From B46-G9 sp964581175 (GTDB lineage Bacteria > Desulfobacterota > DSM-4660 > Desulfatiglandales > Desulfatiglandaceae): 64,000 bases of DNA. The notes beneath the pieces are model-generated. The model searched no databases. It saw only the letters and a list, made by a program, of their open reading frames with translations, and was not told where the DNA came from. The position numbers and the translations under genes were made by a program. The first letter of the stretch is position 1. Every line of letters begins with the position of its first letter. The stretch covers positions 1 to 64,000 of the forward strand of contig CAZONI010000001.1 in the NCBI GenBank assembly GCA_964581175.1. Direction: 5' to 3'. This document shows positions 63,501 through 64,000 of the stretch, in pieces.

Positions 63501-64000
63501 TCTCAAAATCAGAGGAGGAGGGAATATCCTCGGATATGCCCAGGCAGGGCATATCTCAGCCCTCGGATATGAACTTTACGTAAAACTCATTGAACGCGCA
63601 ATTGCCGAACTGAAGGGTGAGCAACTGCAGGATGACATCGACCCCGAAATCAACGTGGACCTGTCAGCGTTTCTGCCCAGTGACTACGTCGTGGATACGG
63701 ATGTGCGGCTCAACCTGTATCGCAGGCTTTCGATTCTCAAAGACCCATCACAGCTCGCCGAAATGGAAGAGGAAATCAGAGACCGGTTCGGCCAGCCTCC
63801 AAGGGAGGTCCGGAATCTTCTGATCATCATGTCTTTGCGGCTTCTTCTGAAGCAGGTTGGTATTCTGAGACTTGATGTGGGTCCCCGCGGCATTACGCTC
63901 ACCTACGCTCCGACCGCCCCGATGGCGCCGGAAAAATGGGTGCAGCTTGCTGAAAGGAGGCCTGGGAAGATTCAATTTCTCAATCAGAATGCCGTGAAGA
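60595..64000 (+). CDS. mfd: Transcription-repair coupling factor Mfd (truncated by the window edge)
   Basis: About 1135 of the expected ~1150-1190 residues are visible; the 3' end lies outside the window. Mfd releases stalled RNA polymerase and recruits UvrA. Visible parts: an N-terminal UvrB-like region (about 1-300), the RNA polymerase interaction domain (from about residue 498, DLVVHEEHGIGRYGGL), the helicase core with Walker A GDVGFGKT (about 648-655), DEEQ (749-752) and QLRGRVGRAKEKAYAYLL, and the C-terminal TRCF domain (ADYVVDTDVRLNLYRRL-type). The ATG at 60595 has a stop codon four codons upstream and no clear ribosome-binding site. Confidence 0.96.
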   Translation, partial: MIPYPNKDLSRLLQCIRDGVPAIEATGLPDPALPYYFSQLFAGLHKPCLVVFPEARDAERCLRALTFFLPLEDAGTDGEGLRMYAFPAYDLSPLTGLSPHKEVVSQRLESLYALSNQGNPIVISSLEAVLQRIPPKDAFIKAIEYLEVGEETERDELIRKLETIGYQRTSLVEDKADYSVRGNVIDLFPPLHPLPVRLEFWGDQLESIRHFDTLSQRSKESLNELVILPANEIIMDEHSIRRARSMGRLPRGAGEGMSFSGQEAWLNHFYSRLETLFHYTPRDGILISVDYHRWKGVIEKTHAWFQKEIETNRNHSVERGEPFPDTENLLLSGQELTEHFETRQRILFAELDLKTQEHVPEKIRIPGSFGLDAPLHLRLEGKGRVSLAPLAERISQWVDHGGRVILTCRTPQQAQRLREILENYTLHLKTLASSWKDIPPEPGLSICIGRLSRGFTWPETALYVITEDEIFGSKHSRSKGKRPLIGQDLGWSGFSQLKDGDLVVHEEHGIGRYGGLCKMEVAKRINDFVRVEYANCDRLYIPADRVGVLQKYIGSGDGEVKLDRLGGNAWNLAKQKARTSVRHIAKQLIEIYALRKYRKGFSFSPPDSLFREFEATFEHEETPDQDRAIEDVIEDMVSEQPMDRLVCGDVGFGKTEIAIRAAFKAISDGKQVGVLVPTTVLAEQHFETFRKRMKPYGIRAEVLSRFKSRKEQEIILGKLRSGKVDVIIGTHRLLQKDVRFHDLGLLIIDEEQRFGVKQKEALKKFRAMVDVLAITATPIPRTLQLSMMGVRDLSIIETPPEERFAIQTYLTPYDEATIARAIQRELEREGQVFFVHNRVQTIDRVAENLREIIPHARIDVAHGQMKEKELEKTMLSFLHKEIDVMVCSTIIESGLDIPSANTIVINEVDRLGLAQIYQLRGRVGRAKEKAYAYLLLSEGSHLSRDAEKRLKALMDFSQLGAGIHLAMHDLKIRGGGNILGYAQAGHISALGYELYVKLIERAIAELKGEQLQDDIDPEINVDLSAFLPSDYVVDTDVRLNLYRRLSILKDPSQLAEMEEEIRDRFGQPPREVRNLLIIMSLRLLLKQVGILRLDVGPRGITLTYAPTAPMAPEKWVQLAERRPGKIQFLNQNAVK

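Noticed and set aside
1..64000. tRNA, rRNA, insertion sequences, attachment sites
   Set aside because: I looked through intergenic spaces and saw no tRNA cloverleaf, rRNA segment, transposase or duplicated flanking target site.

Overview
The window looks like chromosomal DNA from a Gram-negative bacterium of the Desulfobacterota (Deltaproteobacteria) type, moderately GC-rich. Reasons: a complete proteobacterial type VI secretion (T6SS) locus with an outer-membrane lipoprotein (TssJ), a Ser/Thr kinase and FHA proteins, a diaminopimelate-type dcw cluster whose FtsI carries a C-terminal PASTA domain, and a stand-alone TIGR03960-type radical SAM protein. The taxon is inferred, since no rRNA or tRNA gene is visible.

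Region 1 (43-20138, + strand) is a nearly gapless T6SS operon: TagH C-terminal-like protein, tssJ, tssK, tssL, tssM, tagF-like, tssA, tssB, tssC, hcp, tssE, tssF, tssG, clpV (tssH), vgrG. All thirteen core components other than PAAR are here. Region 2 (20210-27436, + strand) is a vgrG-linked cargo or tip cassette: three pentapeptide-repeat proteins (one fused to DUF2169), DUF3540, a DUF4150 PAAR-like tip protein and a SAM methyltransferase. No classical toxin domain is recognisable, so the payload is unidentified.

Region 3 (27491-39172) is an accessory and regulatory zone. It holds a DUF3592/SHOCT membrane protein, two unrecognised proteins, a LysM lipoprotein with a transmembrane Ser/Thr kinase (kinase inside, TPR predicted outside), a degenerate class III nucleotide cyclase, a LysM polysaccharide deacetylase, a TPR/LysM lipoprotein, and a minus-strand pair made of a double-FHA protein and a TssB-TssC fusion-like sheath paralogue. 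The FHA/kinase genes plausibly form the post-translational switch for the T6SS. The TssB-TssC fusion paralogue beside the FHA protein is the most unusual item in the window.

Region 4 (39476-58569, - strand) begins downstream with a radical SAM protein and then reads, in transcription order, mraZ-rsmH-ftsL-ftsI-murE-murF-mraY-murD-ftsW-murG-murC-murB-ftsQ-ftsA-ftsZ. A good sigma-70 promoter and four 10-bp-phased MraZ boxes precede mraZ. ddl is not in the cluster. Region 5 (58748-64000) holds a small membrane protein, a PilZ-like protein, an ABM-fold protein and the beginning of mfd, which runs off the right edge.
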